Source: JAXDAY01 sp034679345 (lineage in GTDB: Bacteria > Eisenbacteria > RBG-16-71-46 > CAIMUX01 > VGJL01). From it: a stretch of 64,000 nt of DNA. Below, one piece after another: positions 34,146-42,752 of the stretch. A program made the position numbers and the translations under genes. The stretch is taken from the NCBI GenBank assembly GCA_034679345.1, contig JAXDAY010000037.1:1-64000 (forward strand), given 5' to 3'. How positions within the stretch are numbered: position 1 is the first letter of the stretch; every line of letters starts with the position of its first letter. Below the pieces are notes generated by a model. The model made no database searches and was not told where the DNA came from. It was given only the letters and a program-made list of their open reading frames with translations.

Positions 34146-35774
34146 TCAACTCCCTTTTCGAATCGTCACATTCCGGCCCTCGAGGATGAGCGGCCGATCG
34201 ACGATGAGCGTGTTGGCCGAAAACGGGTAGTCGCCGCCGGCTTTGAAGATGATTCGGGCTCCATCGGGCGCCTCGATCAGGGCCTCCTCGACGGTCCCGT
34301 AGGGATTGCCGGGTGTCCCGTCGCCGGAACCGGCGCCGGAGGTGAACCGCACGACGCCCTCCGGGGCGATCCGCGTGACGTTCTCCTGCTGCTCGTTCCA
34401 CGGGATCGAATCGCAGGAGTACCAGGCCGCCCAGAATCCCCAGCCGAGCTGCATCAGGAACTGGCGATCCGGATCGGTCGCCTTGTTGTACCCGAGGACG
34501 ACCCACGCGTGGCCGCCTCCACCATCGCTCTCAGGCTTCTGCCCGCCCAGCACGGCGGGCCGCAGGTACTGGATCTCCTCGGTCAGGGTCGCGATGTCCC
34601 GCAGGCTCCACCTGACATCCGTGTCGTAGCGGAAGTACCCCTCGAGCGCCTCGACCAGATCCCGCTGGATCACGTTGTACAGGAAGGAGGCGGAGCCCCA
34701 GAGGCCGTACTCCATCCCCGTGGCGATTCCCACGTGGAGGCAGAGCTTCGCGACCTCGACATCGCCGGCGTCCGGAGGCCGGTCGTGGTAATCCAGCAGG
34801 AGGCTCCAGTCGTATGTGGTCGCGCCGAAATCGGCGCTGTAGTGATCGGATGCCGGCGTGAGCCGGCCGTACAGGGCGTTGACGGCATCATGCCACTGGC
34901 CGTCGGGATCGAGGGCGAGCGCGACCTCGTGGATCGTCTCGTCCCAGTAGCCGTTCATGCGGAGCTTGCCGCCGTCATTGGGCGTCCACTCCAGCCGCCC
35001 CGTGAACTTGGACGGAATGGCGGGACACCACGGCATCGGCTCCTCGTCCCAGTCCGTTCGCCATCGGTAGGCGTAGTCGACGCCTGCGCTCCCCTCGCCG
35101 CTGACGGGCCAGGTCCAGTAGCGCATGACCTGGGCCCCGGCCGTCGCCACGCAGCCGACCACCGCATGCTCGTCGGGGGGCGTCAGGAGGGGACACTGGT
35201 CGTTGTACGGCTCGCCCTGATGCCAGAAGGACGTCAACGGAAGGACCATCGAATCGGGTTCGGCCCTCGGGTCGTCCTCCTCGCGGAGCGGTGGCGGGGG
35301 TGTCCGGCCCGCGGCGAGCTCGCTCCAGAACCGGGCCCGGTCATCGAGAACGGAACGGTATCGCTCCACGAGCGGATCGGCGCGCGCCACGGCCGCGCGC
35401 ATGCCGAGCACCCTGCTGGAGATCTCATCGAGGAAGTACCGCAGCTCCGGGCTCGAGGGATCGTAGGTTCCCTCGAAGACGTAGAGGTACACCGGCAGGA
35501 CGAGATCGTCCGCGCCCGCGAGGCAAAACCCGCCATGCGACAGCTGAACGATGTAGCCGACGACCTGCTCACCTTCCAGGTACGGCTCCATCGCCTCGAC
35601 CACCGCATCGGGTCGCTTGTCTCCCGTCACGGTCCGTACCCAGGTTTGCGTCGCGGTCCGGACCTCATCCTCGCTGCGCGGAGCGGCTTGGGGAGCCGGC
35701 GGTAGAAGGAGACTGATCAGGAGGGCAAGGGCCGGAAGGGACCACTCGCGCAGGTTCCATGCGTGTCGTGCCAT
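34146..35774 (-). CDS. Secreted C10 (streptopain-like) cysteine protease, operon leader
   Basis: This 542-residue paralogue of the protease at 30166 has the same layout: signal peptide (~1-31), pro-domain (TWVRTVTGDKRPD), C10 domain with Cys208 in VVGCVATAGAQVM, His422 in GGGGHAWVVLGY and Trp445 in QLGWG, and the same truncated beta-helix tail (GSGDGTPGNPYGTVEEALIE, LIVDRPLILEG). Both key catalytic residues align with the other copy, so both are probably active. The two have diverged considerably, especially between Cys and His, suggesting distinct substrates. First gene of the four-gene operon; the start follows GGGAGAGAACG. Confidence 0.92.
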   Translation of the reverse strand: MARHAWNLREWSLPALALLISLLLPPAPQAAPRSEDEVRTATQTWVRTVTGDKRPDAVVEAMEPYLEGEQVVGYIVQLSHGGFCLAGADDLVLPVYLYVFEGTYDPSSPELRYFLDEISSRVLGMRAAVARADPLVERYRSVLDDRARFWSELAAGRTPPPPLREEDDPRAEPDSMVLPLTSFWHQGEPYNDQCPLLTPPDEHAVVGCVATAGAQVMRYWTWPVSGEGSAGVDYAYRWRTDWDEEPMPWCPAIPSKFTGRLEWTPNDGGKLRMNGYWDETIHEVALALDPDGQWHDAVNALYGRLTPASDHYSADFGATTYDWSLLLDYHDRPPDAGDVEVAKLCLHVGIATGMEYGLWGSASFLYNVIQRDLVEALEGYFRYDTDVRWSLRDIATLTEEIQYLRPAVLGGQKPESDGGGGHAWVVLGYNKATDPDRQFLMQLGWGFWAAWYSCDSIPWNEQQENVTRIAPEGVVRFTSGAGSGDGTPGNPYGTVEEALIEAPDGARIIFKAGGDYPFSANTLIVDRPLILEGRNVTIRKGS

Positions 35775-35947
35775 CGTTCTCTCCCGGATTCCGAAAGTCT
35801 GTTCAAATGCCCGGGATGCGGGGCGCTCCGCCCCGTACGGGGACCGCTCTAATCCCTGGGTCGCTGGATTCGATGAAAAATCATCAATGATTCGGGTAGT
35901 GGGGGAGTGGGGCGGCGTGCGGGGGGCCGCGCCACCCCGGAGCGCTG

Positions 35948-36631
35948 TCAGGGACGCCGGAGATCGAGGGTCACCGGGCGCGAGTGGGCGATCTCGCCCC
36001 CGTCGAGTAGCGCCTGAACCCGCCAGAGAATGGGCCCGGGCAGACGCGGCAGCCGGCCGGGAAGAAGGACCAGCGCGGTGTCGGCTCCCGTCTCGAAGGA
36101 GGCGACCTCATCCAGGCCGGCATCGAGGAGCTGCACGCGGTAGCCGGTCGCTTCGGGTACCCCTCGCCAGCGCAGGGAGATGGAGCCGTCCTCGCGCGCC
36201 TTCCCGTTCTCGAGCACGAGCAGCTCCGTCGCCGTCGTCGTCGGCTCCATACGGAGACGTCCGGACGGCGTCTCCGGCCCGCGGCCCGGCGCCCAGGTCA
36301 GGTAGAGAACGATGACCGTCGCGACCGCCATCGCCGGCACCGCGACCCATCGCCGCCGCAACGTGCGCAACGGCCAGGGCGGCCGGCGCGCGGCGACGAT
36401 CTTCCTGGCGATCGGCTCGGGACTGATCAACTGCGCGACGAATCTCTCGAGGGTGGCGCGCGCCTCCTCGGGGCGCGAGCCGGGCGTGGGCTGGTTCGAC
36501 AGGAAGACCTTGAAGGCCTCGACGCGAGCGCTGCAGAGCGGACAGCGGCCGAGGTGCTCCCGTCGCGGATCGTCGGGTTCGAGTTCCAGCAGATCGTCGA
36601 GTTCCGTGAGGTCGAAGCAGCGGTCAGCCAT
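35948..36631 (-). CDS. Membrane anti-sigma factor, zinc-binding type
   Basis: This 227-residue protein has an N-terminal cytoplasmic domain with an HxxxCxxC motif (HLGRCPLC, ~27-34) typical of zinc-associated anti-sigma domains, one membrane helix (~97-117; WVAVPAMAVATVIVLYLTW), and a periplasmic beta-rich domain (~140-227) that looks fibronectin-like (ISLRWRGVPEATGYRVQLLD). It starts at ATG 36631, overlapping the sigma gene by 8 bases, with RBS GAGGAGAG. It should hold the ECF factor at 36624-37229 inactive and respond to a periplasmic signal. A longer N-terminal reading exists but lacks an RBS. Confidence 0.85.
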   Translation of the reverse strand: MADRCFDLTELDDLLELEPDDPRREHLGRCPLCSARVEAFKVFLSNQPTPGSRPEEARATLERFVAQLISPEPIARKIVAARRPPWPLRTLRRRWVAVPAMAVATVIVLYLTWAPGRGPETPSGRLRMEPTTTATELLVLENGKAREDGSISLRWRGVPEATGYRVQLLDAGLDEVASFETGADTALVLLPGRLPRLPGPILWRVQALLDGGEIAHSRPVTLDLRRP

Positions 36632-37229
36632 TGGAATTCTCTCCTCGGCCCGGGTCCAGGGCGGCAAGTCTGGCCCTCAACTTGCGCCGCGCGTTCTGCA
36701 GGACGCTGCGCGCCCCCGTGGCGGTCGCCAGCCCGAGGACCTCGGTGATCGCGTCCACCGACAGCTTGTCGAAGATGCGGAGGCAGAGAGCCTGCTGTTC
36801 TCGCTCCGCCAGGGTCTCGCGCATCGCCGTGAGAATCTGCTCCTGCTGCTCCCGACGTTCCAGCTCGCGGTCGGGACCATCGCCCAGGTCCGGCAGGAGA
36901 TCCAGGTCAACGTCCGCCACTTCCGTCCTCGAGGACCGCCTCAGGCCGCTCACGCACCGGTTGCGCGTGATCGCGAAGAGCCAGGAGGAGAAGCTCGATC
37001 GGCCGTCGAAGCCGGGCAGCGCCCGGTAGGCTTCCAGCATGACCTCCTGCGCCAGGTCCAGCGCCCCTTCGTGCTCGCGGATGTAGCGGTAGCACCACTG
37101 ATAGACATGCCCCTGGTAATTGAGAAGAAGCTCCCCAACCGCCTCGCGGGCATCGCTGCCGCCGGGCTGCTTCCGCGCGCGGAGCAGCAGCGCCTCGTCG
37201 CGTCGCTTTCTCTCCTGCGCGTTCCTCAT
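36624..37229 (-). CDS. ECF sigma factor (anti-sigma-controlled type)
   Basis: This 201-residue ECF sigma factor has region 2 with a canonical acidic core (D58-LAQE, then VMLEAYRAL and SSWLFAITRNRCVS) and region 4 (~125-185; LAEREQQALCLRIFDKLSVDAITEVLG). The intact DLAQE stretch contrasts with the kinase-linked factor at 25176. It overlaps the anti-sigma gene by 8 bases and lies 28 nt after the CHAT protease gene. Self-regulation of the operon is likely but no -35/-10 motif could be assigned. Confidence 0.92.
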   Translation of the reverse strand: MRNAQERKRRDEALLLRARKQPGGSDAREAVGELLLNYQGHVYQWCYRYIREHEGALDLAQEVMLEAYRALPGFDGRSSFSSWLFAITRNRCVSGLRRSSRTEVADVDLDLLPDLGDGPDRELERREQQEQILTAMRETLAEREQQALCLRIFDKLSVDAITEVLGLATATGARSVLQNARRKLRARLAALDPGRGENSNG

Positions 37230-37257
37230 AGACTCAGTCGCATGCGACCCCTGGAAA

Positions 37258-40143
37258 TCACGACGACCCTCGCGATGGTTTTCCGACCGACCTCAGGGTG
37301 AAAGCCAGACCGATCAGACACGCGGCCGTGACGCCCCACTTCCAGAGCGGGGGGCGTCGCCGTGGCAGGTCCAGACGCAGGCTCCCATCTCCCACCAGCG
37401 TGAATCCCGCCCAGTAGAACGGATGCGATGTGCGCGGATCGCTGCGCAGCGCGCTCTGGGCGCGCTCGATCGCGCCGGCCGCATCCTGTCCATCGGCCAG
37501 GGCTTCGTAGAACTCCTCCATGAAGCCTACGGTCACCGCATCGTCCACCGCCCAGAGGGTGGCGAGGACCGTTCGGGCTCCGGCGGCGAGAAAGGCGCTG
37601 GCGATACCCTGAACGCCTTCCCCCGAGAGGATCCGCCCGCGAGCGGATTCGCAACCCGAGAGCACCACGAGCCGGGCGGGAAGACTCGCGGCCGCGATCT
37701 CGGAGGCGAGCACCCGCCGCGATTCGGTGGCCGGATCGGCGCCACGCAGCTCGATCGCCGACATCCAAGGGGCGCGGTCCTCCGCGGCGGAGTGCATCGC
37801 GAAGTGCAGAACGTCGTATGGCGCCATCGCCGCCTGCCAGGCATCCCCGGCGAGACTCCCACGCGGTAGCCCCCGGTCGACGCGCGCGAACCGACGGGCA
37901 AGCCAGGCGCCCTCGCGGCTGGTTCCGGGGAGCGAGTCGCCGTCGGTCGAGGATGCCGTCAGAACGAGGATGCCTCCGGCATGACGCGAAGGGGCGGGGC
38001 GCGGGCCGCGCAACCTCGCCAGGATCGAGGCCGCCGGGACGGTGCTGACCTTCGCCGGCGTTGATGCATCGACGGCGTCGATCCCCGGCTCGACCGATCT
38101 CAGCAGGATTGAGGCCGAGACAAGATTGAGGGCCCCATCCGGGGCGAGGATCACGTGACGCTGCCGGCGGATCAGATCCGCGAAGGGTGCGCACAGGAGC
38201 TCGGTCATCGCGCGCGATACCCGCGAGGCCATCGCGCGATCCATCGGATCCTCGGCGTCCATCCGCGGGGGCGAGGAAAGCAGCTCGTGCTGGAGGCGCA
38301 GCTTTGCCGCCAGCGCCTCGCCGCCGGGGGCGAACGCAACGCGGCACTCGTTGCGCGTGCACGCGAAAAGGATGGTCTGCTCGGGACCGTGCAAAGCTTC
38401 GATCAGAAGCTCGTCGGGCATCAGGACGCGCGACTGCAGTTCATGCAGCGACAAAGGGGCCGCGCTGTCCGGAGGCTCGGCGCCTCCGCCGGGGCCGCGC
38501 ATCCGCTCGTGGAGCGTGCGGGCCTTGTAGGTCTGGAGGACCATGAATGCCTCGCCGAGTCGCTCCGCGCGCGGATGATCAGGCCCGCGCTCGAGGACCG
38601 CCGCCGTGAGCTGGGCGAAGAGGTCGCATGCGACCGCCCCGCGCTGTTCCCGCCATTCCGGGTCGAGCGGCATCCCACGGTCGGTTTCCCATAGCCGCCG
38701 CGCTTTCTCCAGATACGCCAGGGCGCTGTCCGGCCGGCTGTCCTCCCTCATCGCCCGCGCCAACAGCGGCAGGGCCTCCAGGCGAAGCTCCGCGAGACCA
38801 AGCTCCACGCTGCTCCGATCGACGGGCAGGAGCGCCTCGATCGCATCCGCGTGACGTCCCAGCTCCATCAAACGGCGCGCCATCACGATCCGGAACCGGC
38901 ATCGCTCGGCGGGCGTGGCCTGGGTCAGGATCCGGTCGGCCCGCGAGCGAAGGACCTCCAGGCCGCCGCGAGAGTCGCCCATCGCCGCGAGCGCGGCGGA
39001 GAGCCCGACGAGGGCCTCGCACTCGTGCTTGAGGGAGAGCGCATCGCCCAGACCCAGGGTTTCCCTCTCGAGCTTGGCGGCCAACGGGTAGATCCCCTCC
39101 TGGAAATACGCATCGGCTAGGGTCCCGAGTAGACCGGCATCGAGGTCGACGTAACGCTCGCGGCGGCTCATCTCCAGGAGCCGGCCCAATCGTTCCATCG
39201 CGGCCTGCGTGCGGCCCAGCATGATCTCGCACACGCCGATGTTGTTGCCGGCGACGATGCTCTCCCGCAAATCGCCTTCATCCTCCATGATCCGCTGAGC
39301 CTGCTCAAAGTGCGCGAGCGCCTCGCCGGGATCCCCGAGCGAGTAGAGCAGGGCGCCCAGGTTGTTGTGGCCGAGCGCCTCGGCCCCGCGCATGCCGGCA
39401 TCGCGCCCGATCTCCACGATCCGCCGGTTGCCCGCGATCGACTCCCGATATGCGCCGAGCTGGGAGAGGGTGATGTTCAGACCGATCAACGCCCAGAGCT
39501 CGCCGCGCAGGTCTTCGGACCTCCGGAGCAGATCCGCCGCGCGCTCGTACATGCGCCGGGCTTCGATGGCCTCTCCCTTGTACCGCGCATGATAGGCAAG
39601 CCCCATCCAGGCGTACCCCTCGTGCCTGACGTCGCCGCACGCGCGGGAAAGCTCGAGCAGCTCGCGGTACCGCGCGAGTCCCTCCTCCAGGGAGCCCTCC
39701 GCATAGAGGGCGACTCCCAGCCACCGCAGGCATGCGCCATGCAGGTCGGTGACTCGAAGCCGCGTCGACAGCTCCAGCGCTTCACGCAGAACCGGCAGGG
39801 CGGGCCGCGAGAGATTCAGCGCGGCCCACATCTGTCCTTGCCGCGCCAGGAGATGGAGCAGGAAGAGAGAGTCGGGCGTGGCGCGCGCGCGGGGGATGAA
39901 AGCACGGACCAGCGCGTGGGCGGAATCGCGCGCTTCGGCGAGCCATAGCGAGTCCACGCGGGCGATGATCGCTTCCTCGCGGGGTCGCAGCGGAGGGGGA
40001 GTGGCATGCGCCGCCGGCGCCGGGCCACCGGCGGCGCAGCAGAGCAGACAGACGAGGGAGAGCGCGCCCCTCAACCAGGGCGGCGAATGGCGATCGATTC
40101 GCTGCCCTCCGATGGCCTCGCCGGTGAGAGGTGAGCGGCCCAT
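37258..40143 (-). CDS. TPR-CHAT protease, exported or membrane-tethered
   Basis: This 961-residue protein has a long N-terminal export signal (hydrophobic core ~25-40), many TPR-like repeats (~80-490; for example GDPGEALAHFEQAQRIM) and a C-terminal CHAT caspase-like domain (~600-920). The dyad is intact: H784 in LHFAMHSAAEDR and C831 in LVVLSGCESARG. A final hydrophobic helix (~933-951) is followed by a basic tail, so the enzyme is probably anchored to the inner membrane and faces the periplasm. ATG 40143 follows AAGGAG; the upstream in-frame extension looks noncoding. It heads an operon with an ECF sigma and anti-sigma gene, suggesting a proteolytic step in their control. Confidence 0.9.
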   Translation of the reverse strand: MGRSPLTGEAIGGQRIDRHSPPWLRGALSLVCLLCCAAGGPAPAAHATPPPLRPREEAIIARVDSLWLAEARDSAHALVRAFIPRARATPDSLFLLHLLARQGQMWAALNLSRPALPVLREALELSTRLRVTDLHGACLRWLGVALYAEGSLEEGLARYRELLELSRACGDVRHEGYAWMGLAYHARYKGEAIEARRMYERAADLLRRSEDLRGELWALIGLNITLSQLGAYRESIAGNRRIVEIGRDAGMRGAEALGHNNLGALLYSLGDPGEALAHFEQAQRIMEDEGDLRESIVAGNNIGVCEIMLGRTQAAMERLGRLLEMSRRERYVDLDAGLLGTLADAYFQEGIYPLAAKLERETLGLGDALSLKHECEALVGLSAALAAMGDSRGGLEVLRSRADRILTQATPAERCRFRIVMARRLMELGRHADAIEALLPVDRSSVELGLAELRLEALPLLARAMREDSRPDSALAYLEKARRLWETDRGMPLDPEWREQRGAVACDLFAQLTAAVLERGPDHPRAERLGEAFMVLQTYKARTLHERMRGPGGGAEPPDSAAPLSLHELQSRVLMPDELLIEALHGPEQTILFACTRNECRVAFAPGGEALAAKLRLQHELLSSPPRMDAEDPMDRAMASRVSRAMTELLCAPFADLIRRQRHVILAPDGALNLVSASILLRSVEPGIDAVDASTPAKVSTVPAASILARLRGPRPAPSRHAGGILVLTASSTDGDSLPGTSREGAWLARRFARVDRGLPRGSLAGDAWQAAMAPYDVLHFAMHSAAEDRAPWMSAIELRGADPATESRRVLASEIAAASLPARLVVLSGCESARGRILSGEGVQGIASAFLAAGARTVLATLWAVDDAVTVGFMEEFYEALADGQDAAGAIERAQSALRSDPRTSHPFYWAGFTLVGDGSLRLDLPRRRPPLWKWGVTAACLIGLAFTLRSVGKPSRGSS

Positions 40144-40164
40144 CCTCGGCTCCTTGGCCGGACC

Positions 40165-40188
40165 GGGGCGGGCCGGATCGCCCGCCCC
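40165..40188. promoter_or_regulatory. Perfect 9-bp inverted repeat in the CHAT 5' region
   Basis: GGGGCGGGC (40165-40173), a 6-base loop and GCCCGCCCC (40180-40188) form a perfect hairpin 22 bases before the CHAT start codon. In the CHAT mRNA it would lie just upstream of the RBS, so it could affect translation, or act as a dyad operator. Confidence 0.45.
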
Positions 40189-40263
40189 GATCACCGATGG
40201 CGGTCTAAGTGTACTCCCAGCGGGTGAAGCCGCGGCAGGCGGATTGTGGCCGGGTGGGCTAGG

Positions 40264-40288
40264 GCGCCTGCGTCCTACGCGCAGGCGC
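40264..40288. promoter_or_regulatory. Second perfect 9-bp inverted repeat in the same divergent gap
   Basis: GCGCCTGCG (40264-40272) and CGCAGGCGC (40280-40288) pair perfectly across 7 bases. The 314-base gap separates the diverging CHAT operon and the secreted protein at 40458. Operator or attenuator roles are possible; no terminator is expected between divergent genes. Confidence 0.4.
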
Positions 40289-40457
40289 GGCGGGGGCACG
40301 GGCGGTGTCCCCTCGATCACCCGAACGAGGCACCCCTCGCACAGGGCGCTTCGAGCGGCGGCGAGGAAGCGAACGACAATAGGCTTCCCCACGGCCCCCG
40401 ATCCAGCGTATCCTTTCTCGTTCGGCTCTGGGCGGCCGCAATGAAATAGGGGGAACC

Positions 40458-41441
40458 ATGCGGACCAGAACCTCGCTCGAAGGAATAGAGGGCCGCTCTC
40501 GCCGCGTTTCATTTTTCTCCGTCATGTCCTGGCATCGCGCTCTGGCCATCCTCTGCGCCGAGCTTGCCTTCGGAGCCGCGCTCGCGAACGCCGACGTCGT
40601 GCTGGTCGAGCAGCGGCGCGTGTTGACCACCTTCGCCATGATCGACATCCAGGGCGGAGAGGACCCGTTCTGCAGCGAGCAACGCCAGAGCACGGAACAG
40701 GGCGTCTACGACGACACCGAGGAATGCCTGGTGGAGCACGAGGGGAGCCAGGCGTACGGCACTGCCTCGCAGCTCTCCTACGTCACGCCGCAAATGCTCC
40801 TCGCAGAGGGCTCGATGCATGCGGAGGCCGAAGTGGTCGCGCCGATCGAGTTCGCCGAGGGCTTCGGCAGCTCCGAGTACGAGGTCGTCTTCTATGTCGA
40901 TGAGCCGACCGAGGCCCATTTTCAGGCGTCCCTCTTCGGCGAGGGGGACGGCGTTGCGAACCTCGTCTTCCGGGTCCGCAACGGGACCACCCTGATCTAC
41001 CGCTCGCTCCGGAACGGGTCCGAGAACATCGACCAGGAGTTCCTGCTGGAACCGGGCAACTATCTGCTGCATTTCCAGATCAACGGGTTCGGTCAGGCGA
41101 TCGGCGGCCAAGGGAGCTTCCCAGCCAACGCGAGCTTCTCGGGATCTCTCCTCTTCCCCGGAGCGGCCTCAGCGCCGGACCGGCTTGCCGATGCGGCGGC
41201 GAACGCGCCGCGCGCGTTGCCCAACCCGATGAGGGACAGGACGCGGATCCTTCCGGCCGCGGGTCGAGGCGAGATCTCGATCGTGGATCTCGCCGGACGC
41301 GTGATCCGCCGGTACCGCTCGGTGGGGGCCGCGGGCATCGTCTGGGATGCACGGGATGAGAACGGCCGCCTCGTCGCGCCGGGAATCTATCTGGCGAGCG
41401 GCGGCGCGGGCCCCGCGGCCAGGATCGTCCTGCTCCGCTAG
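40458..41441 (+). CDS. Secreted protein with FlgD/Ig-like C-terminal domain
   Basis: This 327-residue protein has a long N-terminal signal region (hydrophobic core ~25-42, cleavage near ANA-DV). The first domain (~45-235) is beta-rich with an early Cys pair (FCSEQ and EECLVE) and is not recognised. A C-terminal sorting domain follows (PNPMRDRTR, IVDLAGRVIRRY, WDARDENGR, GIYLASGG). The ATG has a moderate RBS (AGGGGGAACC). It diverges from the CHAT operon and could share its regulation. Function unknown. Confidence 0.78.
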   Translation: MRTRTSLEGIEGRSRRVSFFSVMSWHRALAILCAELAFGAALANADVVLVEQRRVLTTFAMIDIQGGEDPFCSEQRQSTEQGVYDDTEECLVEHEGSQAYGTASQLSYVTPQMLLAEGSMHAEAEVVAPIEFAEGFGSSEYEVVFYVDEPTEAHFQASLFGEGDGVANLVFRVRNGTTLIYRSLRNGSENIDQEFLLEPGNYLLHFQINGFGQAIGGQGSFPANASFSGSLLFPGAASAPDRLADAAANAPRALPNPMRDRTRILPAAGRGEISIVDLAGRVIRRYRSVGAAGIVWDARDENGRLVAPGIYLASGGAGPAARIVLLR

Positions 41442-41510
41442 ATCGGCGGTCGAGCCGAGGCGACGTCTTGTTCGCCCGGCCTCGCGATCCGCGCGCGAGG
41501 CGTTGCCGTC

Positions 41511-41548
41511 CCGCAGGCCCGTCGGGCAGTCGTCATACGGGCCTGCGG
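41511..41548 (+). terminator. 12-bp inverted repeat after the gene at 40458
   Basis: CCGCAGGCCCGT (41511-41522) pairs perfectly with ACGGGCCTGCGG (41537-41548) across a 14-base loop, 70 bases after the stop codon. It is the longest perfect hairpin noted in the window and a likely transcript end, though no U-tract follows. Confidence 0.55.
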
Positions 41549-41734
41549 CGCCCCGGCGCCGTTCGCATGCCCGGTCTGGGCGCCGTTCGCGTTCTTCGCT
41601 CATGGCCCCTCCTTTTCCTATACAATGGTTCCGCATTCGGTATCGTCCGGTGGGATCCTTTAGCGATCTTCCTCGCCATTGCGGTGACGAAGAGGCGCGC
41701 TCCTGTCTTACGGGCAGACTGACTGAAAGGAGAG

Positions 41735-42595
41735 ATGATGAAAAAGGCCGCGATCCTCGCGCTCGTGTTCGCAATCCTCGTCGCGTACGAAGCACCCTCC
41801 GGCGCCCCGGTGGAGGGTACGGTCGCCTCAGCCGATGGGCAGGAGATCCATTACGCGGTCGAGGGATCCGGGGATCCCGCGATCCTCTTCATCCATTGCT
41901 GGTGCTGCGACCGCTCGTATTGGGATGACCAGGTCTCCTATTTCTCGAAAGATCACCGCGTCGTGGCGCTCGATCTCGCCGGGCACGGCGCCTCTGGGCT
42001 CGGCCGGGCGGAGTGGACCCTTCCCGCGTTCGCGGCCGACGTCGAGGCGGTGGCTACGAAGCTCGACCTGAAGCGCGTGATCCTCGTCGGGCATTCGATG
42101 GGAGGGGAAGTGGCGCTCGAAGCGGCGCGCCTCCTCCCCGGCCGAGCGATCGGGATCGTCGGCGTCGACAACTTCCAGGACTTCTCCGAGAAGCCCACGC
42201 CCGAGCAGCAGGCCCAGTTTCTCGGCATGTTCCAGGCGAACTTCGCGGCGGCCGCCGATGGATTCGTGCGCGGGATGTTCCCCGCTGACGCGGACTCGGG
42301 GCTCGTCGCGAGGATCGCGACGGATATGTCCGAGTGTCCTCCCAAGGTCGCCCTGGGCGCGATGAAGAGCACGCTCGGTTACGATCCGGGGCCGGCGCTC
42401 GCCGAGCTCGCGATCCCGATCCGCAACGTCAACTCCGACAAGTGGCCGACGAACGTCGAGGGCAACAAGAAGCTCGCGAAGGACTACGACGCGACCATCA
42501 TGCCGGGGTACGGGCACTTCCTTCACCGGGAGGCGCCCGCCGAGTTCAACGCCATTCTCGGCCGCGTGATCTCGGAGATCGCGGCGAAGCGATAG
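41735..42595 (+). CDS. Secreted alpha/beta hydrolase
   Basis: This 286-residue protein has a signal peptide (MMKKAAILALVFAILVAYEA). The fold is a classical alpha/beta hydrolase with the oxyanion strand ILFIHCWCCDRSYWDDQ, nucleophile S121 in GHSMGG and catalytic H261 in GYGHFLH. Asp in NVNSDKWP is the probable acid. The CWCC cluster beside the oxyanion hole is unusual and may form a disulfide in the periplasm. Substrate is unknown; esterase or lactonase activity is typical. The RBS is AAAGGAGAG. A TATACAAT stretch at 41616-41623 is a candidate -10. Confidence 0.9.
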   Translation: MMKKAAILALVFAILVAYEAPSGAPVEGTVASADGQEIHYAVEGSGDPAILFIHCWCCDRSYWDDQVSYFSKDHRVVALDLAGHGASGLGRAEWTLPAFAADVEAVATKLDLKRVILVGHSMGGEVALEAARLLPGRAIGIVGVDNFQDFSEKPTPEQQAQFLGMFQANFAAAADGFVRGMFPADADSGLVARIATDMSECPPKVALGAMKSTLGYDPGPALAELAIPIRNVNSDKWPTNVEGNKKLAKDYDATIMPGYGHFLHREAPAEFNAILGRVISEIAAKR

Positions 42596-42752
42596 GCGGG
42601 CTTCACGCCGCGAGCTCGCCGCTCCGGACGGTGGCCGCGTGCCCGCCGAGCCGCGCGCCGAATCGATGCGGCGAGTCGATCGCTCATGAGCCTACTGTGT
42701 CATTGCGACGGTGCGTTTCTGCCGCAAGATCTGCAGAGTGGGGAGGCGATGG

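Noticed and set aside
33462..35705. 747-codon plus-strand frame opposite the C10 operon
   Set aside because: It crosses three real minus-strand genes and contains no family motif.
37258..40143. Type III-E CRISPR (Craspase) assignment for the CHAT protein
   Set aside because: No Cas7-11, no repeat array and no Csx30-like gene nearby; the protein has an export signal and membrane helix, unlike Csx29.
41169..41580. Minus-strand frame with a strong-looking GGAGGGGCC before ATG 41580
   Set aside because: It runs antisense into the FlgD-tailed gene, crosses the 12-bp hairpin at 41511-41548, and its residues are Arg-rich and unlike a protein. The RBS match is probably chance.
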